DNA of 64,000 nucleotides from Myxococcales bacterium (GCA_029863605.1 JAOTVB010000004.1:184595-248594), one strand, 5' to 3'; shown: positions 24,863-34,249, counted from the first letter of the stretch. The notes: generated by a model not told the origin, from the letters alone. A program made the numbers and translations.

Positions 24863-25902
24863 CGATGGCCACACCCAGTAGAGACCAGAAGATCCTGATT
24901 ACGGGAGCCGCGGGCTTTGCGGGCCATCATGCCGTGATGGAAGCCGTGAAGGCCGGTTTCTCCGTTCGCGCAACAGACGTCTCGAGCCGGTACTACAGTG
25001 CGATGTTCGAGGGGCTTGGCGTCGAGTTCATGAGGTTCGATCTCACCAAGCGCGAGGGGCTCGAGACGCTTCTCGACGGCGTCGATGGGGTCTTTCACGC
25101 GGCCGGGATTCACGACTACTCGACACCGCGCGAGCTCATGGTCGCGGTCAACGTCGATGCGGTCGAAAACATTTGCGATGCATGTATTTCAGCGGGTACC
25201 GAGCGCTTTATCCATCTCTCGTCGGCAGGGGTCTATGGTTACGATTGGCACGACAAGATTCCGGTCAAAGAGGACGCGCCCAAGGTCACTCCACCATTGA
25301 ATGCTTACAATGAAACGAAGTGGGCCGGCGAGCAGGTCGTCCATCGCTTTCTCTCCGAGAAGGGTCTAAAGGCAACCATCTTACGACCTGGCGCGATCTA
25401 TGGTGTGCGGTCTGATTACGGCATCCACAACGCGGTCAAACACGTCTACTCCGAGCGCGACAAAGCCCGACTCATGATGTTGGGAAGCGGTGACCACGTC
25501 GAGGGCTTCGTCCATGTGGAGGACGTGTGCCGGGCGATGATCTACGCCTTCGATCACGACGCGATGATAGGCGAAGCCTACAACATCGCTGACGACTCAC
25601 GCTTGACGACAGCCGAGTTCTTCAACTTCCTTTCGAGAGAGCTGTTCGGGGCCGAAAAGCCCTTTTTTCATGTGCCGGTTGGTGTGCTGATTCCGGTCGC
25701 CGCCGCGTCGCAGTTTTTTGCGAAGAGGTTGGGCAAAAAGTCCAAGCTCGAAAAAGACACGCTCCACTACATGTCGTGCGATCGCATTTGGGACAACACC
25801 AAGATCAAAGAAGCTGGCTTCGAGCTGAAGCACCCCGATGTGTTGCCCGGGATGAAGGAAACCCTCGATTGGTACAAGGACAACGGTTGGCTCCAAATGT
25901 AG
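24859..25902 (+). CDS. NAD-dependent epimerase/dehydratase (extended SDR, 3-beta-HSD-like)
   Basis: 347 residues. ILITGAAGFAGHHAV is the cofactor motif, followed by FHAAGIHDY, the Ser site HLSSAGVYGYDW and YNETK with catalytic Tyr/Lys. LRPGAIYG and VHVEDVCRAM are typical of 3-beta-hydroxysteroid dehydrogenase-like and hopanoid-associated SDRs. It likely oxidises a ring or chain hydroxyl. The ATG overlaps the tetR stop (ATGA), so translation is coupled. It lies directly downstream of the palindrome array. Confidence 0.9.
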   Translation: MTMATPSRDQKILITGAAGFAGHHAVMEAVKAGFSVRATDVSSRYYSAMFEGLGVEFMRFDLTKREGLETLLDGVDGVFHAAGIHDYSTPRELMVAVNVDAVENICDACISAGTERFIHLSSAGVYGYDWHDKIPVKEDAPKVTPPLNAYNETKWAGEQVVHRFLSEKGLKATILRPGAIYGVRSDYGIHNAVKHVYSERDKARLMMLGSGDHVEGFVHVEDVCRAMIYAFDHDAMIGEAYNIADDSRLTTAEFFNFLSRELFGAEKPFFHVPVGVLIPVAAASQFFAKRLGKKSKLEKDTLHYMSCDRIWDNTKIKEAGFELKHPDVLPGMKETLDWYKDNGWLQM

Positions 25903-25911
25903 GTATTCGCC

Positions 25912-27795
25912 ATGAGCACAGAAATCCTAACAGTCAAAGACCTGATCACCCGCAACGCCGCCGAGCGTGGCGACAGCCCATTCATCGAGTTCTACGACGA
26001 GGTGGTTACGTACCGGGACCTCGACGAGCGCAGCGATGCCGTTGCGCGCTACCTGCTGAGCAAGGGAATCGGCAAGGGGGACATCGTGGCATTCATGGTG
26101 GCCAACTCGCCTTCATTCTTCTACGTCCTGTTGGGAGCTCAGAAAATCGGAGCCATCGCAGGCCCAGTGAGCTGCTGGTGGCAAGACAAAGAGCTTCAGC
26201 ACCTCGTCGAGGACGCTGAGCCGCCCATCCTCATCATCGACGACGAGTTCGCACCCATCGTCTCCAAGATCAAAGAGGCAATCACCTCGGTGAAGACGAT
26301 CGTGGTCAACTCCGCGTCGAAGCTGAACCTGGACTTCGAGCACGAGTACTTGCCGGAGATCCTCGAAGCGCATGCCGGGAAGCTAGAGCACGATGATCCG
26401 CCCACACCGGAGGATGTCGCAACTGCGATGTACACGTCGGGCACCACGGGCAAGCCCAAAGGTGTCTTGCACACCCACCGAAACATCCTCAGCGGCGTAC
26501 GCTCGAAAGCGCAAGTAGCTCCGATCGATCCCGGAGACCGGGCGCTTTGTGTCCTTCCGCTCTTTCACTCGGGAGGGCTCAACGATCTTGCCTATCCGTG
26601 CATGTATCGCGCGTTAACCATCGTTCTGCGAACAGAGTTCTCGGCGTCGGAGTTCTGGGAGTGCGTCGAACGCTACAAGGTGAATAGCTTCTACATCGTG
26701 CCTACGATGTGGAACATCCTGCTCAGAGTTCCGGAAGCATCCAACGTAGACACGAGCACCCTGCGCTTTGGGCTGTCGGGGGCCGCTCCCATCCCTCCCG
26801 AGCAGCTCGAGGAGTGCGAGCGGCGCTTCAATGTTCCGATTCTAGAAGCGTACGGATCGACGGAAAACACCGGCGGGATCACCGCAAACACCTTCGGCGC
26901 GCGTAAGGTCGGCTCGATCGGCAAGGCCCTACCGGACATGGAGGTCCGCATTTTCGACGAGCAAGACAACGAGGTCGCGCCGGGACAGATCGGAGAGATC
27001 GTGACTCGCAGCGAAGCCGTGATGAAGGGCTATCACAAAGCACCAGAGGCCACCGCGGAGGCGATCAAAGACGGCTGGTTACACACGGGCGACATGGGTT
27101 ACGTCGACGATGAGGGTTTCTTCTTCATCGTCGACCGCAAGAAGGAGCTCATCATCCGTGGGGGCGTCAACGTCTATCCAAAAGAGCTCGAGACCGTGAT
27201 CGGCAAACATCCAGCGGTCGAAGAGGTGGCCGTAATCCCCGAGCCGCACGACAAATACGGTCAAGTCGCCAAGGCCTGCGTCGTGCTGGAGCAAGGCAAG
27301 ACTCTCACAGAAAAGGAGCTGCGCGCATACTGTGCGTCAGAGCTCGCGCCTTACAAAGTTCCGGAGAAGTTCCTATTCCGGGATCGTTTGCCGAGGAATG
27401 CGATTGGGAAGGTGATCAAGAAAGAGCTCATTCGAGAGATCGCCGAAGAGGCAACGGCCGAAGCGGTCCCGGTGGCGCATCTGTTCGAAGGCATGCCTGC
27501 ACGGTTCATTCCCAAGAAGGCGAAGGGCGTGGACGCGGTCATCAGCTATCACATCACCGGCGGTGGTGGTGGCGATTGGACGGTCACCATTCGCGATGGC
27601 CAGATCAGCGTGACCGAGGGCCTTGCAGAGAACCCTCGTTGTTACGTCGTCGCACGCGATAGCGACTACTACGACGTCACGGTCGGCAAGATGTCCGGCA
27701 TCACCGCCGTGATCACCGGAAAGCTGTCGATCAAGGGCGACACCGGCTTCATGCGCAAGCTCCGCAAAATGTTTAGCCCCGTCGAAACCAAGTAG
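25912..27795 (+). CDS. Acyl-CoA synthetase (AMP-forming) with C-terminal SCP2 domain
   Basis: 627 residues. Residues about 10-515 are an ANL-superfamily ligase: P-loop YTSGTTGKPKGVLHTH, SGAAPIP, EAYGSTENTGG, WLHTGDMGYVDDEGFFFIVDRKKELII and the catalytic Lys near PRNAIGKVIKKEL. Residues about 525-627 form an SCP2 sterol/lipid-carrier domain (ITGGGGGDWTVTIRDGQISV, then MSGITAVITGKLSIKGD). It should activate a hydrophobic acid to its CoA ester, with the SCP2 part presenting the lipid. It starts nine bases after the previous stop. Confidence 0.92.
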   Translation: MSTEILTVKDLITRNAAERGDSPFIEFYDEVVTYRDLDERSDAVARYLLSKGIGKGDIVAFMVANSPSFFYVLLGAQKIGAIAGPVSCWWQDKELQHLVEDAEPPILIIDDEFAPIVSKIKEAITSVKTIVVNSASKLNLDFEHEYLPEILEAHAGKLEHDDPPTPEDVATAMYTSGTTGKPKGVLHTHRNILSGVRSKAQVAPIDPGDRALCVLPLFHSGGLNDLAYPCMYRALTIVLRTEFSASEFWECVERYKVNSFYIVPTMWNILLRVPEASNVDTSTLRFGLSGAAPIPPEQLEECERRFNVPILEAYGSTENTGGITANTFGARKVGSIGKALPDMEVRIFDEQDNEVAPGQIGEIVTRSEAVMKGYHKAPEATAEAIKDGWLHTGDMGYVDDEGFFFIVDRKKELIIRGGVNVYPKELETVIGKHPAVEEVAVIPEPHDKYGQVAKACVVLEQGKTLTEKELRAYCASELAPYKVPEKFLFRDRLPRNAIGKVIKKELIREIAEEATAEAVPVAHLFEGMPARFIPKKAKGVDAVISYHITGGGGGDWTVTIRDGQISVTEGLAENPRCYVVARDSDYYDVTVGKMSGITAVITGKLSIKGDTGFMRKLRKMFSPVETK

Positions 27796-27829
27796 ACGGC
27801 CCGAACCCCACGCACGAGAGGTAGAGACG

Positions 27830-29269
27830 ATGGCGCTACGAACCGCTGAAGAATACAAGGCAGGACTGCGGGACGACCGAAAGGTGTACATTTTGGGAAA
27901 GAAGGTCCCGGACGTCACAGTCGATCCCTACATCAAGGTGGGCGTCGAAACTGCCGCTTTCGATTTCTTGCTGGCAGACCATCCTGGCATGCACGACCTC
28001 GCCGTCATGGAGGACCCGGGCACGGGCGAGCCAATCAGCCGGTATTTCGAGCTCCCCGATTACCCGGAGGTGGTCGCCAAGCGGCATGAGCTCGTCAAGG
28101 GAGCCTGCAACGTGGCGGACGGCGCCCTCCCGTTCGTGAAAGACGTCGGCACTGACATCATCAATGCGCTCACGGCGGTGGCTCGGGTTGCCGGCGATAA
28201 GAAGTACCTGGACCGCATCACCGAGTATCGCCGCTACTGTGCAGTCAACGATGTCGCGCTAGCGGGCGCCGTCACCGACGTGAAGGGCGATCGTTCCAAG
28301 AAGCCGAGCGAGCAAAGCAGTCCCGACTACTACCTTCGGGTCGTCGACGAGACCGAGGACGAAATCGTCGTATCCGGTGCGAAAGCGCACATCACTGCGT
28401 CGGCCTATGCGGACGAGATCCTCGTCATCCCGCCCCGCAACATGTCCGAAGAGGATGCCGACTACGCGGTCGCATTTGCCGTGCCGGTGAATACCCCGGG
28501 TATCACGCAGATCTGTCGGCCGAGCTTCCGCTACGAGGACACCGCCCACTTCCCGACGCCGAGCCCCCGCCGAGGTCACGTCGAAGCCCTGGTGATCTTC
28601 GACAACGTGCGCGTACCCAAAGAGCGCGTCTTCATGCTTCGTGAGTGGCCAGCAGCTCAAGGGCTCGCATACGCATTCTCGGCATTCCACCGCTACACGG
28701 CCGTGACCTACAAGATCCCGATCATTGAATACATGACAGGTTTGGGAATGCTCGCCGCGGAGGCAAACGGTGTGCACAAGGCCTCGAACATCCGAGAGCG
28801 CTTCGTCAACATGATCCGCTACACGGAGACCACCAAGGCGCTAGCCAAAGCAGCCGCGCTCGATCCGCAAGACTTCGCTGGGTCAGGTCTGTTCGTGGCG
28901 AACCCGCTCACGTCGAACATGGCGAAGCTGCACTTCGCATCACAGTTCCATGATTTCGTGCGCGACATTCAGGACATCGCTGGTGGTTTGCTGGTGACCC
29001 AGCCCACCTACAAGGACTGGCAGAACGAGGACACTCGGCCGTATCTGGAGCAGTACATGGGCGGCGCCGGCGAATACAACGCGGAGCAGCGCCTCAAATT
29101 GATGAGCACGTTACACCACGTGGTTGCAAGCGACTTTGCGGGGTGGCATGAGGTATGCTCGATCCATGCAGAAGGGTCGTTCGCGACGCAAAAGATGATG
29201 CTCCTCGCCGAGGCGCCATCGAAGTACTACAAGGACAAGGCTCGGGCCATGGTAGGGCTCGACGGCTAA
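27830..29269 (+). CDS. 4-hydroxyphenylacetate 3-hydroxylase / 4-hydroxybutyryl-CoA dehydratase family flavoprotein
   Basis: 479 residues, full length for the HpaB/AbfD family, with TAEEYKAGLRDDRKVYILGKKV, TDVKGDRSKKPSEQSSPDYYLR, the VSGAKAHITASAYADEILV block and VFDNVRVPKERVF. AbfD-type dehydratases bind a [4Fe-4S] cluster through three Cys and one His. By eye the His (His287, SAFHRYT) and one Cys (Cys93) are kept. The positions equivalent to the other two Cys appear to be Asp97 and Tyr294. A flavin-only monooxygenase or dehydratase is therefore more likely than a cluster enzyme. It probably acts on the CoA ester made by the preceding ligase. Confidence 0.85.
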   Translation: MALRTAEEYKAGLRDDRKVYILGKKVPDVTVDPYIKVGVETAAFDFLLADHPGMHDLAVMEDPGTGEPISRYFELPDYPEVVAKRHELVKGACNVADGALPFVKDVGTDIINALTAVARVAGDKKYLDRITEYRRYCAVNDVALAGAVTDVKGDRSKKPSEQSSPDYYLRVVDETEDEIVVSGAKAHITASAYADEILVIPPRNMSEEDADYAVAFAVPVNTPGITQICRPSFRYEDTAHFPTPSPRRGHVEALVIFDNVRVPKERVFMLREWPAAQGLAYAFSAFHRYTAVTYKIPIIEYMTGLGMLAAEANGVHKASNIRERFVNMIRYTETTKALAKAAALDPQDFAGSGLFVANPLTSNMAKLHFASQFHDFVRDIQDIAGGLLVTQPTYKDWQNEDTRPYLEQYMGGAGEYNAEQRLKLMSTLHHVVASDFAGWHEVCSIHAEGSFATQKMMLLAEAPSKYYKDKARAMVGLDG

Positions 29270-29304
29270 GCCCGTTGCACGGCGCAACAGATGCGGAGGC
29301 GGTG

Positions 29305-30861
29305 ATGTTGCAAGAAGTCGAAGTAGCAAGAGCTCCTCAAATGTTGGAGTCGTTCGATCCGAGCAACGGCGAAAAGCTCGGCGAAGTGCGAATCTCCACA
29401 GCGGCCGACGTCAAAGCGACAGTCGAGCGCGCTCGGAAGGCACAGGTCGGATGGGCCGCGCTGGGGGTCGATGGGCGAAACCGCATCCTCGACCGGCTTC
29501 GTGGTGTCCTCATCGACCGTGCTTCGGAGATCGCGAGGCTCGTATCCTCGGAGAACGGCAAACCACCTGTCGAGCCATTGGGCCTCACCAGTCCGTTGTG
29601 TGAAACGATCAAGTTGCACACGCGCCTTGCCAAACGCCTCGAGCCAGGCGTCAAAGTCAGCCCAACCTTCTTCCTCGGCTCCAAAGCCCGCGTCTTCTAC
29701 GAACCTCTCGGTGTCGCGGGCTTCATCCTTCCTTGGAATTTCCCGTTCGAGCTCGGGGTGAAGCACATGATCCCGGCGCTCTGCGCGGGAAACGCCGTCG
29801 TGCAAAAGCCCTCCGAGGCCAATCCATTGATCGGTGAAATGATCGCAGACCTGTTCCGCGACGCTGGGGTTCCCGATGGCGTCGTGCAGATCGTTCATGG
29901 ATATGGCGAAACCGGTGCTGCCCTCATCGACGAGGTGGACGTCATCTGCTTCGTCGGCTCGCCGAGAACCGGGCGGCGGGTCATGGAGCGCGCCGCCCAG
30001 ACTCTGACCCCGGTCGTCCTCGAGCTCGGGGGCAACGATGCTGCGATCGTCTGCGAGGACGCGGACTTGGACTTCACGGCCCATGGGCTCGTCTACGGCA
30101 CCTGTTACAATACCGGTCAGGTCTGCAACGGCATCGAACGCATTTACGCCCCTACTCACCTCGTCGAGCCGCTCACGGAGAAGATCATCACGATCGTGAA
30201 GGGCATGCGCCAGGGCGACCCAAGCGGTCAGGGCGAATACGATCTCGGGCCGATTACATGGGCGCCGCAGCTCAAGATTTACGAGGAACACACGGCAGAC
30301 GCCGTAGAAAAAGGCGCGAAGGTGCGCTACGGTGGCGAGGTTCTTCGACAAGATGGTGGGCTTTACTGGCCACCGACCGTTTTGACGGGCATGACACACG
30401 ACATGCTCATGATGCAGGAAGAGACCTTCGGGCCCTTCTTGCCGATCATGGCGGTGTCGAGCGACGAAGAGGCGATTCGCTTGGCCAACGACTCCAAGTA
30501 CGGCCTCGGTGGAAGCATCTGGACGCGCGATGTCGCCAAAGGAGAGGCGATGGCACGAAAGATCCGCGCGGGCTCCGTCATGGTGAACAATGCGGTACAA
30601 TCAGGCGGATGCGTCACCTTGCCTTTCGGAGGCGAGGGCGAGTCCGGTGTCGGGCGTGTGCAAGGTGAGCAGGCCTTTTACACGTACGTCGCCACCAAGA
30701 GCGTGATGACCAGCCCGAAGAGCGTCGCGAATCTATGGATGCCTTACGCCGCAGGCACCGAGACCCTCGCCAAGGGCCTCGCCAAGGTCTTCAGCGGACG
30801 TCGCGTCAGCGAGCGCATCTCCGGTGCGGTCGACGTCATTCGTAACTGGCCACGTCGCTGA
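29305..30861 (+). CDS. Aldehyde dehydrogenase
   Basis: 518 residues from ATG 29305, which has GGAGG just upstream. Catalytic residues: Asn145 in LPWNFP, Glu240 in VVLELGGNDA and Cys274 in GQVCNG. Cofactor motif FVGSPRTGRRV. It oxidises an aldehyde to the acid with NAD(P). It belongs to the succinate-semialdehyde/long-chain group by general look, but the substrate is not defined. The stop TGA overlaps the ATG of the next SDR. Confidence 0.93.
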   Translation: MLQEVEVARAPQMLESFDPSNGEKLGEVRISTAADVKATVERARKAQVGWAALGVDGRNRILDRLRGVLIDRASEIARLVSSENGKPPVEPLGLTSPLCETIKLHTRLAKRLEPGVKVSPTFFLGSKARVFYEPLGVAGFILPWNFPFELGVKHMIPALCAGNAVVQKPSEANPLIGEMIADLFRDAGVPDGVVQIVHGYGETGAALIDEVDVICFVGSPRTGRRVMERAAQTLTPVVLELGGNDAAIVCEDADLDFTAHGLVYGTCYNTGQVCNGIERIYAPTHLVEPLTEKIITIVKGMRQGDPSGQGEYDLGPITWAPQLKIYEEHTADAVEKGAKVRYGGEVLRQDGGLYWPPTVLTGMTHDMLMMQEETFGPFLPIMAVSSDEEAIRLANDSKYGLGGSIWTRDVAKGEAMARKIRAGSVMVNNAVQSGGCVTLPFGGEGESGVGRVQGEQAFYTYVATKSVMTSPKSVANLWMPYAAGTETLAKGLAKVFSGRRVSERISGAVDVIRNWPRR

Positions 30862-31676
30862 TGAAAGACCTGCGCGGCAAGAACGCACTACTAACCGGTG
30901 CCTCGAGAGGCCTCGGACCGTACATCGCTCGCGCATTGGCCAATCGGGGAGCTAACCTCGTGCTGACCGCCCGGACGGCCGATGCGCTCGAAGCAACGGC
31001 AAGAGAAGTCTCCGCAGAGGGGGTCAGGGCGGTTTCCATTCCTGCGGATGTCACCGATCAAACCGATCGCGAACGGATGTTGGAAGATGCCGCGGCCGCC
31101 ACTGGCCCGATCGACATCCTCATCAACAACGCCGGCATCGAGTGGGTCTGCGAGTACACGAAACTTTCACCAGAGCTGATCGAGCAAATGATTCAGACCA
31201 ACCTGGTTGCACCACTCATCCTTTCGCGCCTCGTGCTGCCCGACATGATCGCACGTGGCAGTGGTCACATCGTTATGATGTCTTCGCTCGGCGGAAAGAA
31301 GGGGTCGCCTTACTCGGCGACCTATGCGGCAACCAAGGCCGGCCTCATCGAGTGGACGAGCGGTGTCCGCGAAGAGTTACGCGGAACCGGTGTAAGCGCC
31401 TCCGTGATCTGCCCGGGCTTCGTCTCCGATGCCGGGATGTTCGCCGAGTACGGCAAGCGCGCGCCGCGGCTTGCGGGAGAGAGTCGACCGGACGAAGTAG
31501 CAGGCGCCGTCGTACACGCGATCGAGCACGACGTTGCCGAGATCACCGTCAACCCTGGGCCCAAACGGTTGCTGTCCATTGCGAACGCCATCAGCCCTGG
31601 AACCGTCACGTGGCTGCTCCGACGATTCGGCGTCTACGAGTTCTATCGTCAACAGGCCGAAGACAACCAAGCATAG
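30861..31676 (+). CDS. Short-chain dehydrogenase/reductase
   Basis: 271 residues. Motifs ALLTGASRGLGPYIA, LINNAGIEW, MMSSLGG with catalytic Ser and YAATKAG with YxxxK. It has a C-terminal hydrophobic tail region (SPGTVTWLLRRFGVYEF) like SDRs acting on lipophilic substrates. It is the last gene of the tightly spaced block begun by tetR. A gap of 127 bases follows. Confidence 0.9.
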   Translation: MKDLRGKNALLTGASRGLGPYIARALANRGANLVLTARTADALEATAREVSAEGVRAVSIPADVTDQTDRERMLEDAAAATGPIDILINNAGIEWVCEYTKLSPELIEQMIQTNLVAPLILSRLVLPDMIARGSGHIVMMSSLGGKKGSPYSATYAATKAGLIEWTSGVREELRGTGVSASVICPGFVSDAGMFAEYGKRAPRLAGESRPDEVAGAVVHAIEHDVAEITVNPGPKRLLSIANAISPGTVTWLLRRFGVYEFYRQQAEDNQA

Positions 31677-31803
31677 CCCGATGTCTACGTGTGCATCGCT
31701 TCGCCGGCGAATTACTGGTTTTCAGCGTTGCGAGATTGAGCCATCTTGCAATCGCTAACGCGGCGTGTCCACATTGGATACGCTTCTTATCGAAAGGACC
31801 CCC

Positions 31804-32331
31804 ATGATTTTCTGGAAGACTACATCGCTTCTCATGTTGGCTGCTCTTGTTAGCTGTAGTGTTGACGAAGGCCCGTATTTCATTCCGGGCTCCGCGACCC
31901 TACCGAACTGCACCGAGCCCCCGGACTTCGATTTGACCGGCGGCTGGAGCGACAACCCCGGCAGCATCGTTTCGATTCGAACGGCGGGATGCGACGATGC
32001 GCAGGCGGGGAGTGAGATCGAGTCTTGTCCGTTGGGTTGGCAGATGACGCAGACCGGAAGTGAGGTGCAGATCCTCGTCGACGACGAATACGAGATGTTG
32101 GGCCGACTCTGTGGCGCGGAGCTTCACCTCGAAGGGGGCTGGTGGTTGCCGGTCGAGGATGCCGGGCAGTGCACCTACGACGAGGACTCGGCCGCCGAGG
32201 TTGGAATTCAAATGGGTGGCAGCACGCTCATCGTTACCGAGCGTGATCAAAGTCTCGTCGCGACAGGGGTCCTTGAGGTTCGCGGACCTTGCGAAGCCAG
32301 CTACGATGTCGAGCTTTTCAAGTTCCAGTGA
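31804..32331 (+). CDS. Small Cys-containing lipoprotein, unknown function
   Basis: 175 residues from ATG 31804, with AAAGGA upstream. The signal peptide MIFWKTTSLLMLAALVSC ends in a lipobox. The mature protein has about six further Cys, probably disulfide-bonded in the periplasm, and sequence such as FDLTGGWSDNPGSIV and SCPLGWQMTQTGSEVQ that suggests a small beta-barrel. It lies between the SDR and GMC oxidoreductase genes and may be co-transcribed with the latter (20 bases apart). Confidence 0.75.
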   Translation: MIFWKTTSLLMLAALVSCSVDEGPYFIPGSATLPNCTEPPDFDLTGGWSDNPGSIVSIRTAGCDDAQAGSEIESCPLGWQMTQTGSEVQILVDDEYEMLGRLCGAELHLEGGWWLPVEDAGQCTYDEDSAAEVGIQMGGSTLIVTERDQSLVATGVLEVRGPCEASYDVELFKFQ

Positions 32332-32351
32332 GCGCTCATCCAGCCGGCAAC

Positions 32352-33971
32352 ATGCCCAAAGAAACCTTTGATTTCATCGTCGTTGGAGCCGGGTCGGCTG
32401 GTTGTTGTGTCGCGAACCGACTTTCTGCAAATCCCGACAACCGTGTCTTGCTGATCGAGGCAGGCGGCAAAGACAACAACCCGCTGATCAAGATGCCGAT
32501 CGGTTACACCCGGCTGATGTACGACCAGAAGACCACCAATCTTTACGAGACCGAGCCCGAGCCGCATCTCAATGGCCGTCAGGTTAGCGTCGTGCGAGGC
32601 CGCGTCCTCGGGGGCTGCAGCTCGATCAACGGCATGGTGTACATGCGCGGCCAGAGGCAAGATTACGATGACTGGGGGGCGCTTTCCGGGTGCAACGGCT
32701 GGTCGTACATCGAGATGCTGCCCTACTTCAAACGCTCCGAGCACTACGAGCCCGGACCGCCCAATGACTATCACGCGAAGGGAGGCGAGCTGAACGTCAC
32801 CTACGTAGAGACGAAATACCCCATCACCGACGTCTACATCGAGGCCGCGGTGAGCCTTGGCATTCCGCGCAACGACGATGTCAACGGCGGGACCCAAGAA
32901 GGGATTGGGTACGTTCAGGTCAATATGAAGAACGGTCGTCGATGGAGCTCGGCCGATGCCTTTCTCAATCCCGAGGTGCGGCGACGACCGAATCTCACGA
33001 TCGTCCTTCATGCCGCGGCAAAGCGGCTCCTGCTCGAAGGCCGAAGGGTAGTGGGGATCGAGTACGAAGATCGCAAGGGCAACTCGCACACTGTCAAAGC
33101 CGATCGCGAAGTCGTCGTATCTGCCGGGACCTACAACACGCCCCCGCTCCTCGAACTTTCGGGTATTGGGAACCCCGAGGCGCTGAACGAGCTCGGGATC
33201 GAAGTGAAGCACGAGCTCCGTGGAGTGGGCGAAAACCTCCAAGACCACTTCCAGTGTTGGGCGCAGCACGGGGTCAAGACCAGGAACGTCATGTCCGAGG
33301 ATGGGAAGTTCCCTCGTGTCGTGTGGAGCACGCTAAAATATTTGCTCACCAGGAAGGGTGCTCTAGCGATGCCTGCGTGCAATGTGGGCGGCTTCGTCCC
33401 GAACGAAGGCGCACAACGACCGATCTTCCAGATTCACTTCACGCCAGGTGCCGGCGCCATGGACGAGAACGGCAACATGGTTGCTTCACCGGTACCAGGG
33501 GTAAACTCGACGGTTTGCATCGTTCGGCCGACCTCGCGCGGAAGCGTGCACGCGCGGAGCACCGACCCCAAAGCGTTCCCTAGAATCGTCCACAACTACC
33601 TTTCGACCGACCACGATCGACGGCTCGCAATCGAGGGTTTCAAGCTCCAGCGGAGGATCTACCAATCCAAGGTGTTCCAGGAGCACGCCACCGAAGAGCT
33701 CAGGCCTGGTGACCACGTGCAAACCGACGAGCAAATCCTCGATTTTTGGAAGGTGGAGGGAATGAGCCTCTACCACCCAGTTGGCTCGATGAAAATGGGA
33801 CCTGCGGACGACCCGACTGCCGTCGTCGACAGCCAGCTGCGCGTGCATGGGATCGACAGCCTGAGGATCGTCGACGCCTCCATCTTCCCATTGCTTCCAT
33901 CCGGGAACACGCACGCGCCGACGGTCGCGGTCGCAGAGAGGGCCTCGGATTTGATCTTGGGCAAGATCTAG
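32352..33971 (+). CDS. GMC-family FAD oxidoreductase (choline/alcohol dehydrogenase type)
   Basis: 539 residues. The FAD motif FIVVGAGSAGCCVANRL is followed by GMC signatures RGRVLGGCSSINGMVYMRG and VVVSAGTYNTPPLLELSGIG. The catalytic His is in SLYHPVGSMKMG and the second active-site residue is in SGNTHAPTVAVAERA. It oxidises an alcohol to an aldehyde, which the aldehyde dehydrogenase upstream could take on. It closes the catabolic locus and is followed by tRNA-Arg. Confidence 0.93.
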   Translation: MPKETFDFIVVGAGSAGCCVANRLSANPDNRVLLIEAGGKDNNPLIKMPIGYTRLMYDQKTTNLYETEPEPHLNGRQVSVVRGRVLGGCSSINGMVYMRGQRQDYDDWGALSGCNGWSYIEMLPYFKRSEHYEPGPPNDYHAKGGELNVTYVETKYPITDVYIEAAVSLGIPRNDDVNGGTQEGIGYVQVNMKNGRRWSSADAFLNPEVRRRPNLTIVLHAAAKRLLLEGRRVVGIEYEDRKGNSHTVKADREVVVSAGTYNTPPLLELSGIGNPEALNELGIEVKHELRGVGENLQDHFQCWAQHGVKTRNVMSEDGKFPRVVWSTLKYLLTRKGALAMPACNVGGFVPNEGAQRPIFQIHFTPGAGAMDENGNMVASPVPGVNSTVCIVRPTSRGSVHARSTDPKAFPRIVHNYLSTDHDRRLAIEGFKLQRRIYQSKVFQEHATEELRPGDHVQTDEQILDFWKVEGMSLYHPVGSMKMGPADDPTAVVDSQLRVHGIDSLRIVDASIFPLLPSGNTHAPTVAVAERASDLILGKI

Positions 33972-34039
33972 GCGCTGGCGTGGTGGCAGCGGGATGGGGC
34001 GCGAGGGTCCTCACCTCGACGTTTCATCCCCGTACTTTT

Positions 34040-34081
34040 GACACTCACGATCAAAGGTGTTCACTCTGCGTCAATCGGTGA
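34040..34081. promoter_or_regulatory. Intergenic motif resembling the tetR 3' repeat
   Basis: The blocks GACACTCACG and GTTCACTCTGCGT followed by GGTGA resemble GATACTCACG and GTTCACTTGCGTGAA of the 24767-24853 array, with different spacing. It lies after the GMC gene and before tRNA-Arg. It could be a further regulator site or chance. Confidence 0.3.
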
Positions 34082-34133
34082 GCGGGTCGCCCACTTACGC
34101 TGGAGATACTTAACATGCTAAGGAGCGCGCAAC

Positions 34134-34207
34134 GCGCCTGTAGCTCAGTTGGATAGAGCAGCGGCCTTCTAAGCCGACGGTCGGGGGTTCGAATCCTCCC
34201 AGGCGCG
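34134..34207 (+). tRNA. tRNA-Arg (anticodon TCT)
   Basis: Acceptor stem GCGCCTG pairs with CAGGCGC, anticodon loop CTTCTAA with TCT, T arm GGGTTCGAATCC, discriminator G. No CCA is encoded. A palindromic element follows 21 bases downstream. Confidence 0.95.
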
Positions 34208-34228
34208 CCGGGGCGTAAGCCGGTACCG

Positions 34229-34249
34229 AAAAGGGAACTGTCCCTTTAT
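34229..34249. repeat. REP-like palindrome, copy 2
   Basis: AAAGGGA and TCCCTTT arms around a four-base centre, abutting the stop codon of the RND permease gene (34249-34251) and lying downstream of tRNA-Arg. It could terminate both transcripts. Confidence 0.65.
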
